A stretch of 64,000 nt of DNA from JBBDMC01 sp963826055 (lineage in GTDB: Bacteria > Pseudomonadota > Alphaproteobacteria > Rhizobiales > Kaistiaceae). Under the pieces are notes generated by a model, which saw nothing but the letters and a program-made list of their open reading frames with translations, was not told the DNA's origin and made no database searches. The translations under genes were made by a program, and so were the position numbers. Shown one piece after another: positions 16,619-26,403 of the stretch; position 1 is the first letter of the stretch; each line of letters begins with the position of its first letter. Location of the stretch: positions 1 through 64,000 of the forward strand of contig CAWGVO010000012.1 of NCBI GenBank assembly GCA_963826055.1, written 5' to 3'.

Positions 16619-17955
16619 TTCGCAAAGCCTCATTTCTGATTGCCGGCGTCGTGATCGGCGCTTTCGCTGCCGTCGCGGTGACGCAGCCGCAGTTGATCAC
16701 CGGCAGCACGGCCAACGCGGCGTCCACCGACACGTACCGCGCCCTCAACTTGTTCGGCGACGTTTTCGAGCGCGTGCGCGCTGATTACGTGGAGGTCCCG
16801 GACGACACCCAGCTGATTGAGTCGGCGATCAACGGCATGCTCGCCGGGCTCGACCCCCACTCGAGCTATCTCAGCCCGAAGAACTTCCGCGACATGCAGG
16901 TGCAGACCTCCGGCAAGTTCGGCGGCCTCGGCATCGAGGTGACGATGCAGGACGGCGTCATCAAGGTCGTGTCGCCGATCGACGACACCCCGGCCTCGAA
17001 GGCCGGCATCCTTGGTGGCGACCTCATCATCGCCCTCGACGGCGAAAGTGTTCAGGGCATGACCCTGAACCAGGCCGTCGACAAGATGCGCGGCCCCGTC
17101 AATTCGCCGATCACGCTCACCATCCAGCGCGACGGCGTCGACAATCCGTTCGACGTGAAGCTGGAGCGCGCCGAGATCACCGTCCAGGCGGTGCGCTCGC
17201 GCGCCGAGGGACAGGTCGCGTACCTGCGCATCTCCTCGTTCAGCGAGCAGACCTTCAGCGGCCTGAAGAGCCAGATCGAGGACCTCAAGAACAAGATCGG
17301 CGCCGACAAGGTGCAAGGCTACATCATCGACCTGAGGAACAATCCGGGCGGCCTGCTCGATCAGGCGATTTCGGTTTCCGACGCCTTCCTCGACCACGGC
17401 GAGATCGTCTCCACCCGCGGCCGCCATGTCGAGGAGACCCAGCGTTACAACGCCCACTCCGGCGACCTCACCGACGGCAAGCCGGTGGTCTTGCTGGTCA
17501 ACGGCGGTTCCGCCTCGGCCTCCGAAATCGTCGCCGGCGCACTTCAGGACCACCGCCGCGCGACCATCATCGGTACCCGCAGCTTCGGCAAGGGATCGGT
17601 GCAGACCATCATCCCGCTCGGCGCCGACGGCGCGCTGCGTCTGACCACGGCGCGCTACTACACGCCATCGGGCCGCTCGATCCAGGCACACGGCATCGAC
17701 CCCGACATCGTGGTCAACGAGAAGCTGCCGCCAGACCTCGCGGCGCAGATCACCCAGCCGCCGGAGGGCGAATCGGCCTTGCGCGGCCATCTGGCCGGTG
17801 AGGATGCGAGCACCACCGAGCAATCGGGGTCTCTGGCCTACGTCGCCCCCGATCCCAAGGACGACACCCAGCTCAACTACGCCATCGATTTGCTGCGCGG
17901 GCTTCAGGTCAACAGCGCTTTCCCGCCCGACCCGAATCGCGGCATACCCAACTGA
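16615..17955 (+). CDS. ctpA: S41 family C-terminal processing peptidase
   Basis: 446 residues: signal/anchor (ASFLIAGVVIGAFAAVAV), a PDZ domain (about 85-170; FGGLGIEVTMQDGVI), then the S41 protease. The catalytic Ser is in NGGSASASEI and the Lys in RSFGKGSVQT. It is a periplasmic tail-specific protease that trims or degrades proteins, often peptidoglycan hydrolases. It is translationally coupled to envC (ATGA overlap), consistent with a shared cell-wall role. Confidence 0.96.
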   Translation: MIRKASFLIAGVVIGAFAAVAVTQPQLITGSTANAASTDTYRALNLFGDVFERVRADYVEVPDDTQLIESAINGMLAGLDPHSSYLSPKNFRDMQVQTSGKFGGLGIEVTMQDGVIKVVSPIDDTPASKAGILGGDLIIALDGESVQGMTLNQAVDKMRGPVNSPITLTIQRDGVDNPFDVKLERAEITVQAVRSRAEGQVAYLRISSFSEQTFSGLKSQIEDLKNKIGADKVQGYIIDLRNNPGGLLDQAISVSDAFLDHGEIVSTRGRHVEETQRYNAHSGDLTDGKPVVLLVNGGSASASEIVAGALQDHRRATIIGTRSFGKGSVQTIIPLGADGALRLTTARYYTPSGRSIQAHGIDPDIVVNEKLPPDLAAQITQPPEGESALRGHLAGEDASTTEQSGSLAYVAPDPKDDTQLNYAIDLLRGLQVNSAFPPDPNRGIPN

Positions 17956-18015
17956 TCGACCCGGGCGGCGCCTGCGGCGCCGCCCCACCACCCCGGGGCG
18001 ATCGATGGCAGGTTG

Positions 18016-19197
18016 ATGGCGGATGACCTGACGAAGCCGCTCGGGCTCACCGCGGCCGGTAGCACGAACCGTTGGCGCCTCGCCGTCGCGCTTGTCGGCG
18101 GGTGCGCGATTCTGGCGGCTGGCGCCGGTGCCGCCTGGTTCGCCCGTGACGCCGGTCCGACGGCGACCGCCGCGATCAACGCGCCGGCGGCCGGTGCTCC
18201 CAGCCTGGCCGATCGCACCGGCACCATCGCCAGGCCTGCCGACACACCAGCGGCGGCGGCCACAACCGCGGCCACCGCACCGATCGACCCGAACGCGCCT
18301 GGCCTGGTTGAGATCAAGCCGGCGACCGACAGCGGCCCCGGACTAACCGAGGTCGGCAAGGTCGTCATCTACGATCCCTCGAAGCCGCCGCCGATGAAGC
18401 TCGCGTCGCTCCCCGACCATGCCCTGGTCGAGACGAGCAAGTACGGCCCCCTGCCGCGGATCGCCGCCGACGGACGCCGGCCGCTCGACGTCTACGCCCG
18501 GCCAAGCGACCCCGGCACCGGCAATGCCCGCATCGCCATCGTCATCGGCGGTGTCGGCATCGACCCCGATGGCACCCAGCGCGCGATCGCCGATCTGCCG
18601 GGGACGGTGACGCTCGCCTTCGCGCCCTACGGCGACGACCTCGACCGCATCCTCGCCGCCGCCCGCTCCAGCGGCCACGAAATCCTGCTCCAGCTTCCTC
18701 TCGAGCCGTACAACTATCCGCAGGTCGACCCAGGACCGAAGACGCTGACCGTCAAGGCCACCGCCGCCCAGAACCTCGACCGCCTGCATTGGCTGATGGG
18801 GCGCCTGACCAACTATGTCGGCGTCGTCAACTACATGGGCGCCCTGTTCACCAGCGAAACGCCGGCACTCACGCCGGTGCTCGCCGACGTTGGCCAGCGC
18901 GGCTTGCTCTACCTTGACGACGGCTCATCGCCGCGCAGCGTTGCGCGTTCGGTGGCCACCGGCCGTGTCCCGTTCCTCAAGGCCGACCTAGTGCTGGACA
19001 CCGACCTCACCGCCGCCGCCATCGACAACCGCCTGCAACTGTTGCAGACCGTCGCCCGCGACCGCGGCTACGCCATCGCCACCGCCACCGCATTTCCCAC
19101 CACAATCGACCGGGTTGCCGCCTTCATAAAAGACGCCGCCGACCACAACATCACCGTCGTTCCGCTGAGCGCGCTCGCCGGAGGCGGCCTGCCATGA
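18016..19197 (+). CDS. Divergent polysaccharide deacetylase (YibQ-like)
   Basis: 393 residues: a cytoplasmic N-terminus, one membrane segment (LAVALVGGCAILAAGAGAAW), an Ala/Pro/Thr-rich linker, then a divergent NodB-type barrel (about 175-390): RIAIVIGGVGIDP, GHEILLQLPLEPYNYP, VGVVNYMGALFTS. The usual His/Asp metal triad of active deacetylases is not obvious, so catalysis is doubtful. It usually follows envC-ctpA, suggesting a cell-envelope role. ATG 18016 is preferred to TTG 18013. It overlaps rppH by 4 bases. Confidence 0.9.
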   Translation: MADDLTKPLGLTAAGSTNRWRLAVALVGGCAILAAGAGAAWFARDAGPTATAAINAPAAGAPSLADRTGTIARPADTPAAAATTAATAPIDPNAPGLVEIKPATDSGPGLTEVGKVVIYDPSKPPPMKLASLPDHALVETSKYGPLPRIAADGRRPLDVYARPSDPGTGNARIAIVIGGVGIDPDGTQRAIADLPGTVTLAFAPYGDDLDRILAAARSSGHEILLQLPLEPYNYPQVDPGPKTLTVKATAAQNLDRLHWLMGRLTNYVGVVNYMGALFTSETPALTPVLADVGQRGLLYLDDGSSPRSVARSVATGRVPFLKADLVLDTDLTAAAIDNRLQLLQTVARDRGYAIATATAFPTTIDRVAAFIKDAADHNITVVPLSALAGGGLP

Positions 19198-19709
19198 GCG
19201 CCGGGCGCACCGTCAACCGCCCCTACCGGCCGTGCGTCGGCATCGCCCTGTTCAACCGCGACGGGCTGGTCTGGATCGGCAGGCGCTCCGACGCAGATGC
19301 GGAGGGCGAAGGTGAAGGCCACTGGTGGCAGATGCCCCAGGGCGGCCTCGAGAAGGACGAGGACCCGCGCGAGGCGGCCTTGCGCGAGCTTTACGAGGAA
19401 ACCTCGATCGAGAACGTCAGCGTGATCCGCGAGGCACCCGGCTGGTTCAACTACGACCTCCCCCCGGAGCTGATCGAAGTATCGTGGCGCGGGCGCTTTC
19501 GCGGCCAGACCCAGAAATGGTTTGCCGCCCGCTTCGAGGGCGATGAATCCGAGATCGACGTACTCCGTCCCGGCGGCGGCAAGCACAAGCCGGAGTTCTC
19601 GGAGTGGCGCTGGGAGAAACTTGCGCGGCTGCCCGACCTCGTCGTCCCCTTCAAGCGCGGCGTCTACCGTGAGGTAACCGTCGCCTTCCGCGACATCGCG
19701 GCCGGGTGA
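19194..19709 (+). CDS. rppH: RNA pyrophosphohydrolase (Nudix)
   Basis: 171 residues. The Nudix box is GGLEKDEDPREAALRELYEE (G-x5-E-x7-R-E-x-x-E-E) around residues 46-65. RPYRPCVGIALFNRDG and WWQMPQGGLE are typical of RppH, which removes pyrophosphate from 5' mRNA ends and starts decay. The ATG overlaps the previous stop. It is the last gene of the cell-wall block. Confidence 0.95.
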   Translation: MSAGRTVNRPYRPCVGIALFNRDGLVWIGRRSDADAEGEGEGHWWQMPQGGLEKDEDPREAALRELYEETSIENVSVIREAPGWFNYDLPPELIEVSWRGRFRGQTQKWFAARFEGDESEIDVLRPGGGKHKPEFSEWRWEKLARLPDLVVPFKRGVYREVTVAFRDIAAG

Positions 19710-19810
19710 CCGCCGCCCGGCGTAGTCTCGCCGCCGCGGAATTGCCCGCATGCCGGTGAAGGCTGGCGTCGGATGAAGCCAGCGCACAGCGCACGAGGGA
19801 GGAACTGTTG

Positions 19811-20299
19811 ATGACAACCGTACCGCCGACCGGTCCCGACAACTCCGGGGTGCGCATCTTTCCGCCGGCCGTCTACCTTGCCGGTCTCGTCGGAGGGTAC
19901 CTCGTGCAGTGGCTGTGGCCCGTGCGGGTGGCAGCGGCCCCGCTGGCGGTGTGGGTTCGTCTGATCGGACTCACCCTCATCGTCGTCGCGGTCGTCCTTC
20001 AGGCCTCCGCCGTCATGCTGTTTCGCGGCCTCGGCACGTCGCTGAACCCGACCAAACCAAGTGCGGTGCTCGCCCTCGATGGACCCTATCGCTTCACCCG
20101 CAACCCGATGTACCTCGGGCTGGCCCTGCTCGTCGCCGGCCTCGCTCTCCTGGGTGACGCGCTGTGGCCGCTGCTCGCTGTCATCCCCTGCGTGTGGATC
20201 ATCCAGACCCAGGTGATCGCCCGCGAGGAGGCCTACCTCGAAGCGAAGTTCGGTAGCGACTACCGGAGCTTCAGGTCGCGCGTGCGGCGCTGGATCTAG
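19811..20299 (+). CDS. Isoprenylcysteine carboxyl methyltransferase-like membrane protein
   Basis: 162 residues with four to five transmembrane helices and the conserved C-terminal ICMT/PEMT signature: GPYRFTRNPMYLGL, then REEAYLEAKFGSDYRSF. Members are SAM-dependent membrane methyltransferases; the bacterial substrate is unknown. ATG 19811 follows GAGGGAGGAACTG; TTG one codon earlier is possible. It converges with the atp operon across a short spacer that holds an interspersed palindrome. Confidence 0.85.
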   Translation: MTTVPPTGPDNSGVRIFPPAVYLAGLVGGYLVQWLWPVRVAAAPLAVWVRLIGLTLIVVAVVLQASAVMLFRGLGTSLNPTKPSAVLALDGPYRFTRNPMYLGLALLVAGLALLGDALWPLLAVIPCVWIIQTQVIAREEAYLEAKFGSDYRSFRSRVRRWI

Positions 20300-20300
20300 A

Positions 20301-20345
20301 GCAATTGCAGGAAAGGTGGATTCCACTTTTCCGTCCGAAATTGCG
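20301..20345. repeat. Interspersed palindromic element, copy A
   Basis: A 45-base element running from GCAATTGC to AATTGCG, with the inner near-palindrome GGAAAGGTGGATTCCACTTT then TCC. It is clearly homologous to 61553-61597: same length, shared GTGGATTCC and TTCCGTCCG. Both copies are intergenic. The form matches REP-like elements widespread in alphaproteobacteria. This copy could form a hairpin between convergent genes. Confidence 0.7.
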
Positions 20346-20397
20346 CATGAACCAAAAAAATTGGGCGAGCCCTTGGGTCGATAGGCGACGACCCGCC

Positions 20398-20808
20398 CTA
20401 GGACGAGCGCGGCGACAGCGAGGTCTGCACCTCGCGGAGCTGGTGCAGCCTGAGTTCGGCCACCGCTCGCGCCTCCGCGGTCTTGGCGTCGGTCACGTCT
20501 TCCTCGGCGTTCTTCACCTGTTGGGCGAGCATCGCCGGATCGACCTCCGCCAGCGGGGTCGCCTGCTCGGCGAGGATGGTGAGCCCCTCGGCGGAGACGT
20601 CGGCGAAGCCGCCACGCACGAAGATGCGTTCGCTGGCGCCGCCGCGGGTGACCTCGACCACGCCCGGCTTCAGCGTCGACATGAATGGGGCGTGGCCCTT
20701 GAAGACGGTGAAATAGCCCTCCGAACCCGGCACGACGACCTGCTCCACCGGCTCCGACATCAGGAGCCGCTCCGGCGAGACGAGATCGAACTGGAAGGGT
20801 TCAGGCAT
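20398..20808 (-). CDS. atpC: ATP synthase F1 subunit epsilon
   Basis: 136 residues: N-terminal beta sandwich (FQFDLVSPERLLMSEPVEQV; PGSEGYFTVFKGHAPFMSTL) and a C-terminal helical hairpin. Epsilon links the F1 head to the c-ring rotor and can inhibit ATP hydrolysis. It is the last gene of the atpHAGDC operon. The ATG is 2 bases after the atpD stop. Confidence 0.95.
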   Translation of the reverse strand: MPEPFQFDLVSPERLLMSEPVEQVVVPGSEGYFTVFKGHAPFMSTLKPGVVEVTRGGASERIFVRGGFADVSAEGLTILAEQATPLAEVDPAMLAQQVKNAEEDVTDAKTAEARAVAELRLHQLREVQTSLSPRSS

Positions 20809-20810
20809 GA

Positions 20811-22277
<1,467 letters not shown>

Positions 22278-22299
22278 GATGCTTCCCTTTGTCGTCCGT

Positions 22300-23175
22300 C
22301 TACAGCGCCTCGGCGCCGGATATGATTTCGATCAGTTCCTTGGTGATCTGCGCCTGACGCGTGCGGTTGTAGTTCAGCGTCAGCCCGTCGATCATGTCGC
22401 CCGCGTTGCGCGTGGCGTTGTCCATCGCCGTCATCTTGGCGCCCATTTCGGACGCCGCGTTCTCCAGGAGCGCCCGGAATATCTGGACCGACACGTTGCG
22501 CGGCAACAGGTCGGCGAGGATCGATTCCTCGTCGGGCTCGTACTCGTAGACCGCGCCGCCGCCGGCTTCCTTGCCCTCGCCGGCGATCTCGGCGGGGATG
22601 AGCTGGCGCGCGGTCGGGATCTGGGTGATGACCGACCGGAACTCTGAATAGAAGAGCGTCGCCACGTCGAACTCGCCGGCGTCGAACATCGCCAGCACCT
22701 TCTCCGCGATGCCGTCGGCGTCGCCGAACGACACCCGCGTGACGCGCAGCTCGATCGCCTCGACGATCTGCCGCCCGAACTGCCGGCGCAGCGCCTCGAA
22801 ACCCTTGCGCCCGACGCAGAGCAGCTTCACCTCCTTGCCCTCGGCCGTGAGCCTCAGGGCGTGATCGCGGGCAAGCCGGGCGATCGACGAATTGAAGGCG
22901 CCGCAGAGGCCGCGCTCGGCGGTGCAAACGATCAGCAGGTGGGTCTTGTCGGCACCGGTGCCGGCGAGCAGCCGCGGCGCGTCGGCGCGGCCGGAAACCG
23001 TCGTGGCAAGGTTGGCGAGCACCGCTCCCATGCGCGTGGCATAGGGACGCGCCGCCTCGGCCGCCGCCTGCGCCCGCCTCAGCTTGGAGGCGGCGACCAT
23101 CTGCATTGCCCTGGTGATCTTCTGCGTCGCCTTCACCGAAGCGATGCGATTGCGCAGGTCCTTGAGCGAGGCCAT
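22300..23175 (-). CDS. atpG: ATP synthase F1 subunit gamma
   Basis: 291 residues: MASLKDLRNRIASVKATQKI at the N-terminus and the C-terminal helix ATRNAGDMIDGLTLNYNRTR with QAQITKELIEI. It forms the rotating central stalk inside the alpha3beta3 ring. It lies between atpA and atpD with short gaps, as in other proteobacterial operons. Confidence 0.98.
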   Translation of the reverse strand: MASLKDLRNRIASVKATQKITRAMQMVAASKLRRAQAAAEAARPYATRMGAVLANLATTVSGRADAPRLLAGTGADKTHLLIVCTAERGLCGAFNSSIARLARDHALRLTAEGKEVKLLCVGRKGFEALRRQFGRQIVEAIELRVTRVSFGDADGIAEKVLAMFDAGEFDVATLFYSEFRSVITQIPTARQLIPAEIAGEGKEAGGGAVYEYEPDEESILADLLPRNVSVQIFRALLENAASEMGAKMTAMDNATRNAGDMIDGLTLNYNRTRQAQITKELIEIISGAEAL

Positions 23176-23178
23176 GGG

Positions 23179-24708
23179 CTAGGCGAATACCTTGGCGTAG
23201 CCGTCGGCGATCTCCTTGAGCTTCTCGCGCAGGCTGTCGCTGAGTTCGCGCTTGTCGCGGATCTCGGCGAGCACGTCGGCATGGTCGGTTCTCAGGAGCG
23301 TCAGCAGTCCCTTCTCGAAGTCGCTGACCTTGTTCACCGGCAGCTTGTCCAGGTAGCCGTTGACGCCGGCGAAGATGACGGCGACCTGCTCCTCCACCTT
23401 GAGCGGCGAGAATTGCGGCTGCTTCAGCAGCTCCGTCAGCCGCGCGCCGCGGTTGAGCAGGCGCTGGGTGGCGGCGTCGAGGTCGGAGCCGAACTGGGCG
23501 AAGGCAGCCATCTCGCGGTACTGGGCAAGCTCGCCCTTGATGGTGCCGGCGACCTGCTTCATCGCCTTGATCTGCGCCGCCGATCCCACACGGCTCACCG
23601 AGATGCCGACGTTCACCGCCGGTCGGATGCCCTGATAGAAGAGGTCCGTCTCCAGGAATATCTGGCCGTCTGTGATCGAGATGACGTTGGTCGGGATATA
23701 GGCCGAGACGTCGTTGGCCTGCGTCTCGATCACCGGCAGCGCCGTCAGCGAGCCGGAACCGTTGTCGGCGTTGAGCTTGGCGGCGCGCTCCAGGAGGCGC
23801 GAATGGAGGTAGAAAACGTCGCCGGGGTACGCCTCGCGCCCCGGCGGACGGCGGAGCAGCAGCGACATCTGCCGGTAGGCGACCGCCTGCTTCGAGAGGT
23901 CGTCGTAGATGATCAGCGCGTGCATGCCGTTGTCGCGGAAATATTCCGCCATGGCGCAGCCGGTGAACGGCGCCAGGAACTGCATCGGCGCCGGGTCCGA
24001 GGCGGTCGCCGCGACGATGATCGAGTATTCGAGCGCGCCGTATTCCTCCAGCACCTTGACGAACTGCGCCACCGTCGAGCGCTTCTGCCCGACAGCGACG
24101 TAGACGCAGTAGAGCCTGGCCAACTCGTCGCTGGAGGCGTTGATCGTTTTCTGGTTGAGGATCGTGTCGAGCGCGATCGCTGTCTTGCCGGTCTGGCGGT
24201 CGCCGATGATCAGCTCACGCTGGCCGCGGCCGATGGGAATGAGCGCATCGATCGCCTTGAGGCCGGTCTGCATCGGCTCGTGCACCGAGCGGCGCGGGAT
24301 GATGCCGGGCGCCTTGACGTCGACCCGCCTGCGCTCTTTTGCCTCGATCGGCCCCTTGCCGTCGATCGGGTTGCCGAGCGCGTCGACAACGCGACCGAGG
24401 AGGCCCTTGCCGACCGGCGCCTCGACGATGGCGCCCGTTCGCTTGACGGTGTCGCCTTCCTTGATTTCGCGGTCGGAGCCGAAGATGACGATACCGACGT
24501 TGTCGGCCTCCAGGTTCAGCGCCATGCCGCGGATACCGCCGGGGAACTCGACCATCTCGCCCGCCTGGACGTTGTCGAGGCCATAGACGCGGGCGATGCC
24601 GTCGCCGACCGACAGCACCTGGCCGACTTCGGAGACCTCCGCCTCCTTGCCGAAATTCTTGATCTGCTCCTTCAGGATCGCGGAGATTTCCGCCGCCCGG
24701 ATTTCCAT
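23179..24708 (-). CDS. atpA: ATP synthase F1 subunit alpha
   Basis: 509 residues. P-loop GDRQTGKTAIALDTI, the conserved PGIIPRRSVHEPMQTGLKAI, LLLRRPPGREAYPGDVFYLH, and VGISVSRVGSAAQIKAMKQV. It is a non-catalytic nucleotide-binding subunit of F1. Its start overlaps the atpH stop by one base. Confidence 0.98.
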   Translation of the reverse strand: MEIRAAEISAILKEQIKNFGKEAEVSEVGQVLSVGDGIARVYGLDNVQAGEMVEFPGGIRGMALNLEADNVGIVIFGSDREIKEGDTVKRTGAIVEAPVGKGLLGRVVDALGNPIDGKGPIEAKERRRVDVKAPGIIPRRSVHEPMQTGLKAIDALIPIGRGQRELIIGDRQTGKTAIALDTILNQKTINASSDELARLYCVYVAVGQKRSTVAQFVKVLEEYGALEYSIIVAATASDPAPMQFLAPFTGCAMAEYFRDNGMHALIIYDDLSKQAVAYRQMSLLLRRPPGREAYPGDVFYLHSRLLERAAKLNADNGSGSLTALPVIETQANDVSAYIPTNVISITDGQIFLETDLFYQGIRPAVNVGISVSRVGSAAQIKAMKQVAGTIKGELAQYREMAAFAQFGSDLDAATQRLLNRGARLTELLKQPQFSPLKVEEQVAVIFAGVNGYLDKLPVNKVSDFEKGLLTLLRTDHADVLAEIRDKRELSDSLREKLKEIADGYAKVFA

Positions 24709-25269
24709 CAGCCGACCTCTTTCATGGCGAGCCTGAGCCCGTTGAGCTTGGTTCTGAGCGAGCCGTCGATCATACGGCTGCCGACTTTGACGATAAGCCC
24801 GCCGATCAACGACGGATCGACGCGGGTTTCAAGGGTGACGTCCTTGCCGAGCGCTTCCTTCAGCGCGGCCTTGAGCGAATTCACCTGGTTTTCCGCCAGC
24901 GGTTCCGCGCTGGTGACCGCGGCGGCGATCTCGCCGCGATGGTCGGCGGCGAGGCGCTTGAAGGCCGCGATGACGTCGGGCACCGCGAACAGGCGCCGAT
25001 TTGCCGCGGTGACCTTGATCAGGTTGGCGACGAGCCCGCCGATACCGGCTTTGTCGAGCACGGCGGCGATGGCGCGTGACTGCTCCACAGCGGAGAACAC
25101 GGGGCTCTTCACCAGCCGCTTGAGATCGTCGCTTTCGGCGAGAAGGGCGGAGAAACGGTCGAGATCGCCTTCGGTTGGCGGCGAGCGCGTTGGCGTCGAG
25201 CGCCAGATCGAAAAGCGCGGTGGCGTAGCGTTCTGCCACACCGGACACGAGGGATGTTCCTTCGGCCAC
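24708..25269 (-). CDS. atpH: ATP synthase F1 subunit delta, one-base frame break
   Basis: The N-terminus from GTG 25269 reads VAEGTSLVSGVAERYATALF in one frame. The rest, EGDLDRFSALLAESDDLKRL to the stop at 24708, lies in another. Removing one base of the TT at 25175-25176 (plus strand) joins them as LALDANALAATEGDLDRF and gives 186 residues, the expected size. Delta forms the top of the peripheral stalk, essential for coupling. An RBS (GGAGG) precedes the GTG. Because atpA, G, D and C are intact, I read the break as a probable consensus error rather than a pseudogene. Confidence 0.88.
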
Positions 25270-25529
25270 CCTGAGCTCTTGCCTCCGGCACGATGGGCCC
25301 GATCGGGATGAGCCCGGCCTGTAGTCATAAGGCCTTGAACGGATTGGTTTTCCAGGACGGTGCGCTGTGCCGCCCGCGCTCGCCCCAAAGAACGCCGGTT
25401 CGCTTAGCATAGGCGATGGTGCAGGGCAATATGGCGGCGCGTGCTGGGACGCCGCAGTTCCCAAGGTTTCGTTCCGCGCCTTTCCGCCCTATCGTGCGCC
25501 CCTTCCGTCGATCCGGATCGCCTCGCCAG

Positions 25530-26396
25530 ATGCACACCGTCCCCCAGCCGACCAACGGCACGCCAGCCCCGCGCATCTATTGGCTGTCGTCCTATCCGTG
25601 TTCCGGCGACGAGTGGGTCCGCGGCTTCCTCCACTCCTTGAACGAGCTGCGCCAGGGCCGGTCCGGCGAGGTCGACCTCGATCGCGTCGAGACCTACGGC
25701 ATCGCCGAGGCCTCGGTCGACAACTTCACCCCCTTCCTCGCCAATCCCGAGGACGTGCACAATTTCACCGCCCTGACCGCGATCAGGCCGCAGGCCCAGG
25801 CGCGGCTCGCCGAGCGTGCGAATGGCCCGGTTTTCGTGGCCACCCACCTGGCGGCGCTGGAGCTCGACAAGACCCCCGCCGTCAACACCGAGGTGACCCG
25901 CGGCGCCACCTACCTCGTGCGCAATCCCCTCGACGTCGCCTGTTTGCTGTCGGAGCGCATGGGCTGGACGATCGATCGCACCATCGAGGTGATGGGCACC
26001 GTCGGCTACTGCTTCTCCGGCAACGACGCCGTCCCCGAACCGCTGAGTTCGTGGAGCCACCACGTGGAAAGCTGGACGCGGCGTGATCAGGCGGCGGTCA
26101 ACGTCATGCGTTACGAGGACATCCTCAGCATGCCGGTGCGGACCTTCGGCCGCTTCCTCCGCCACGCCGGCTTTCGGCCGGGGCGACAGCGGCTCATCAG
26201 GGCGATCGCCCTGTCCCGCCTCGATCGGCTGCGCGGACAGGTGGAGTTCGTCCCGCTGGATGGAGCCGCCGATGGCGCTTCGCGCCCGCGCCGCCGCGAA
26301 CGCTGGCGCGAGATCCTGTCGAAGGACCAGGTCGACGCCATCGTTGCCGCCCACCGCGACCAGATGGAGCGCTTCGGCTACCTCGAAGGCCTCTGA
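25530..26396 (+). CDS. Sulfotransferase-like protein
   Basis: 288 residues with the three marks of PAPS-dependent sulfotransferases: a 5'-phosphosulfate loop IYWLSSYPCSGDEWVRGFL near residues 15-33 (usually YPRSGNTW), a 3'-phosphate motif TYLVRNPLDVACLLS, and VMRYEDIL. The substitution of the loop Arg by Cys and Asn by Asp is unusual and may alter donor binding. Substrate unknown; cell-surface sugars are typical. ATG 25530 (MHTVPQ) is chosen over an in-frame upstream start whose extra residues look non-coding. It is divergent from the atp operon and convergent with priA. Confidence 0.75.
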   Translation: MHTVPQPTNGTPAPRIYWLSSYPCSGDEWVRGFLHSLNELRQGRSGEVDLDRVETYGIAEASVDNFTPFLANPEDVHNFTALTAIRPQAQARLAERANGPVFVATHLAALELDKTPAVNTEVTRGATYLVRNPLDVACLLSERMGWTIDRTIEVMGTVGYCFSGNDAVPEPLSSWSHHVESWTRRDQAAVNVMRYEDILSMPVRTFGRFLRHAGFRPGRQRLIRAIALSRLDRLRGQVEFVPLDGAADGASRPRRRERWREILSKDQVDAIVAAHRDQMERFGYLEGL

Positions 26397-26403
26397 ACCG
26401 GCT

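Noticed and set aside
24708..25269. atpH as a true pseudogene.
   Set aside because: Only one base is out of place and all other atp genes are intact; a consensus error is more likely.
22861..25311. An 816-residue open frame on the plus strand opposite atpG and atpA.
   Set aside because: It is a high-GC shadow of well-supported ATP synthase genes, with Asp/Arg/Leu-rich nonsense composition and no known domain.
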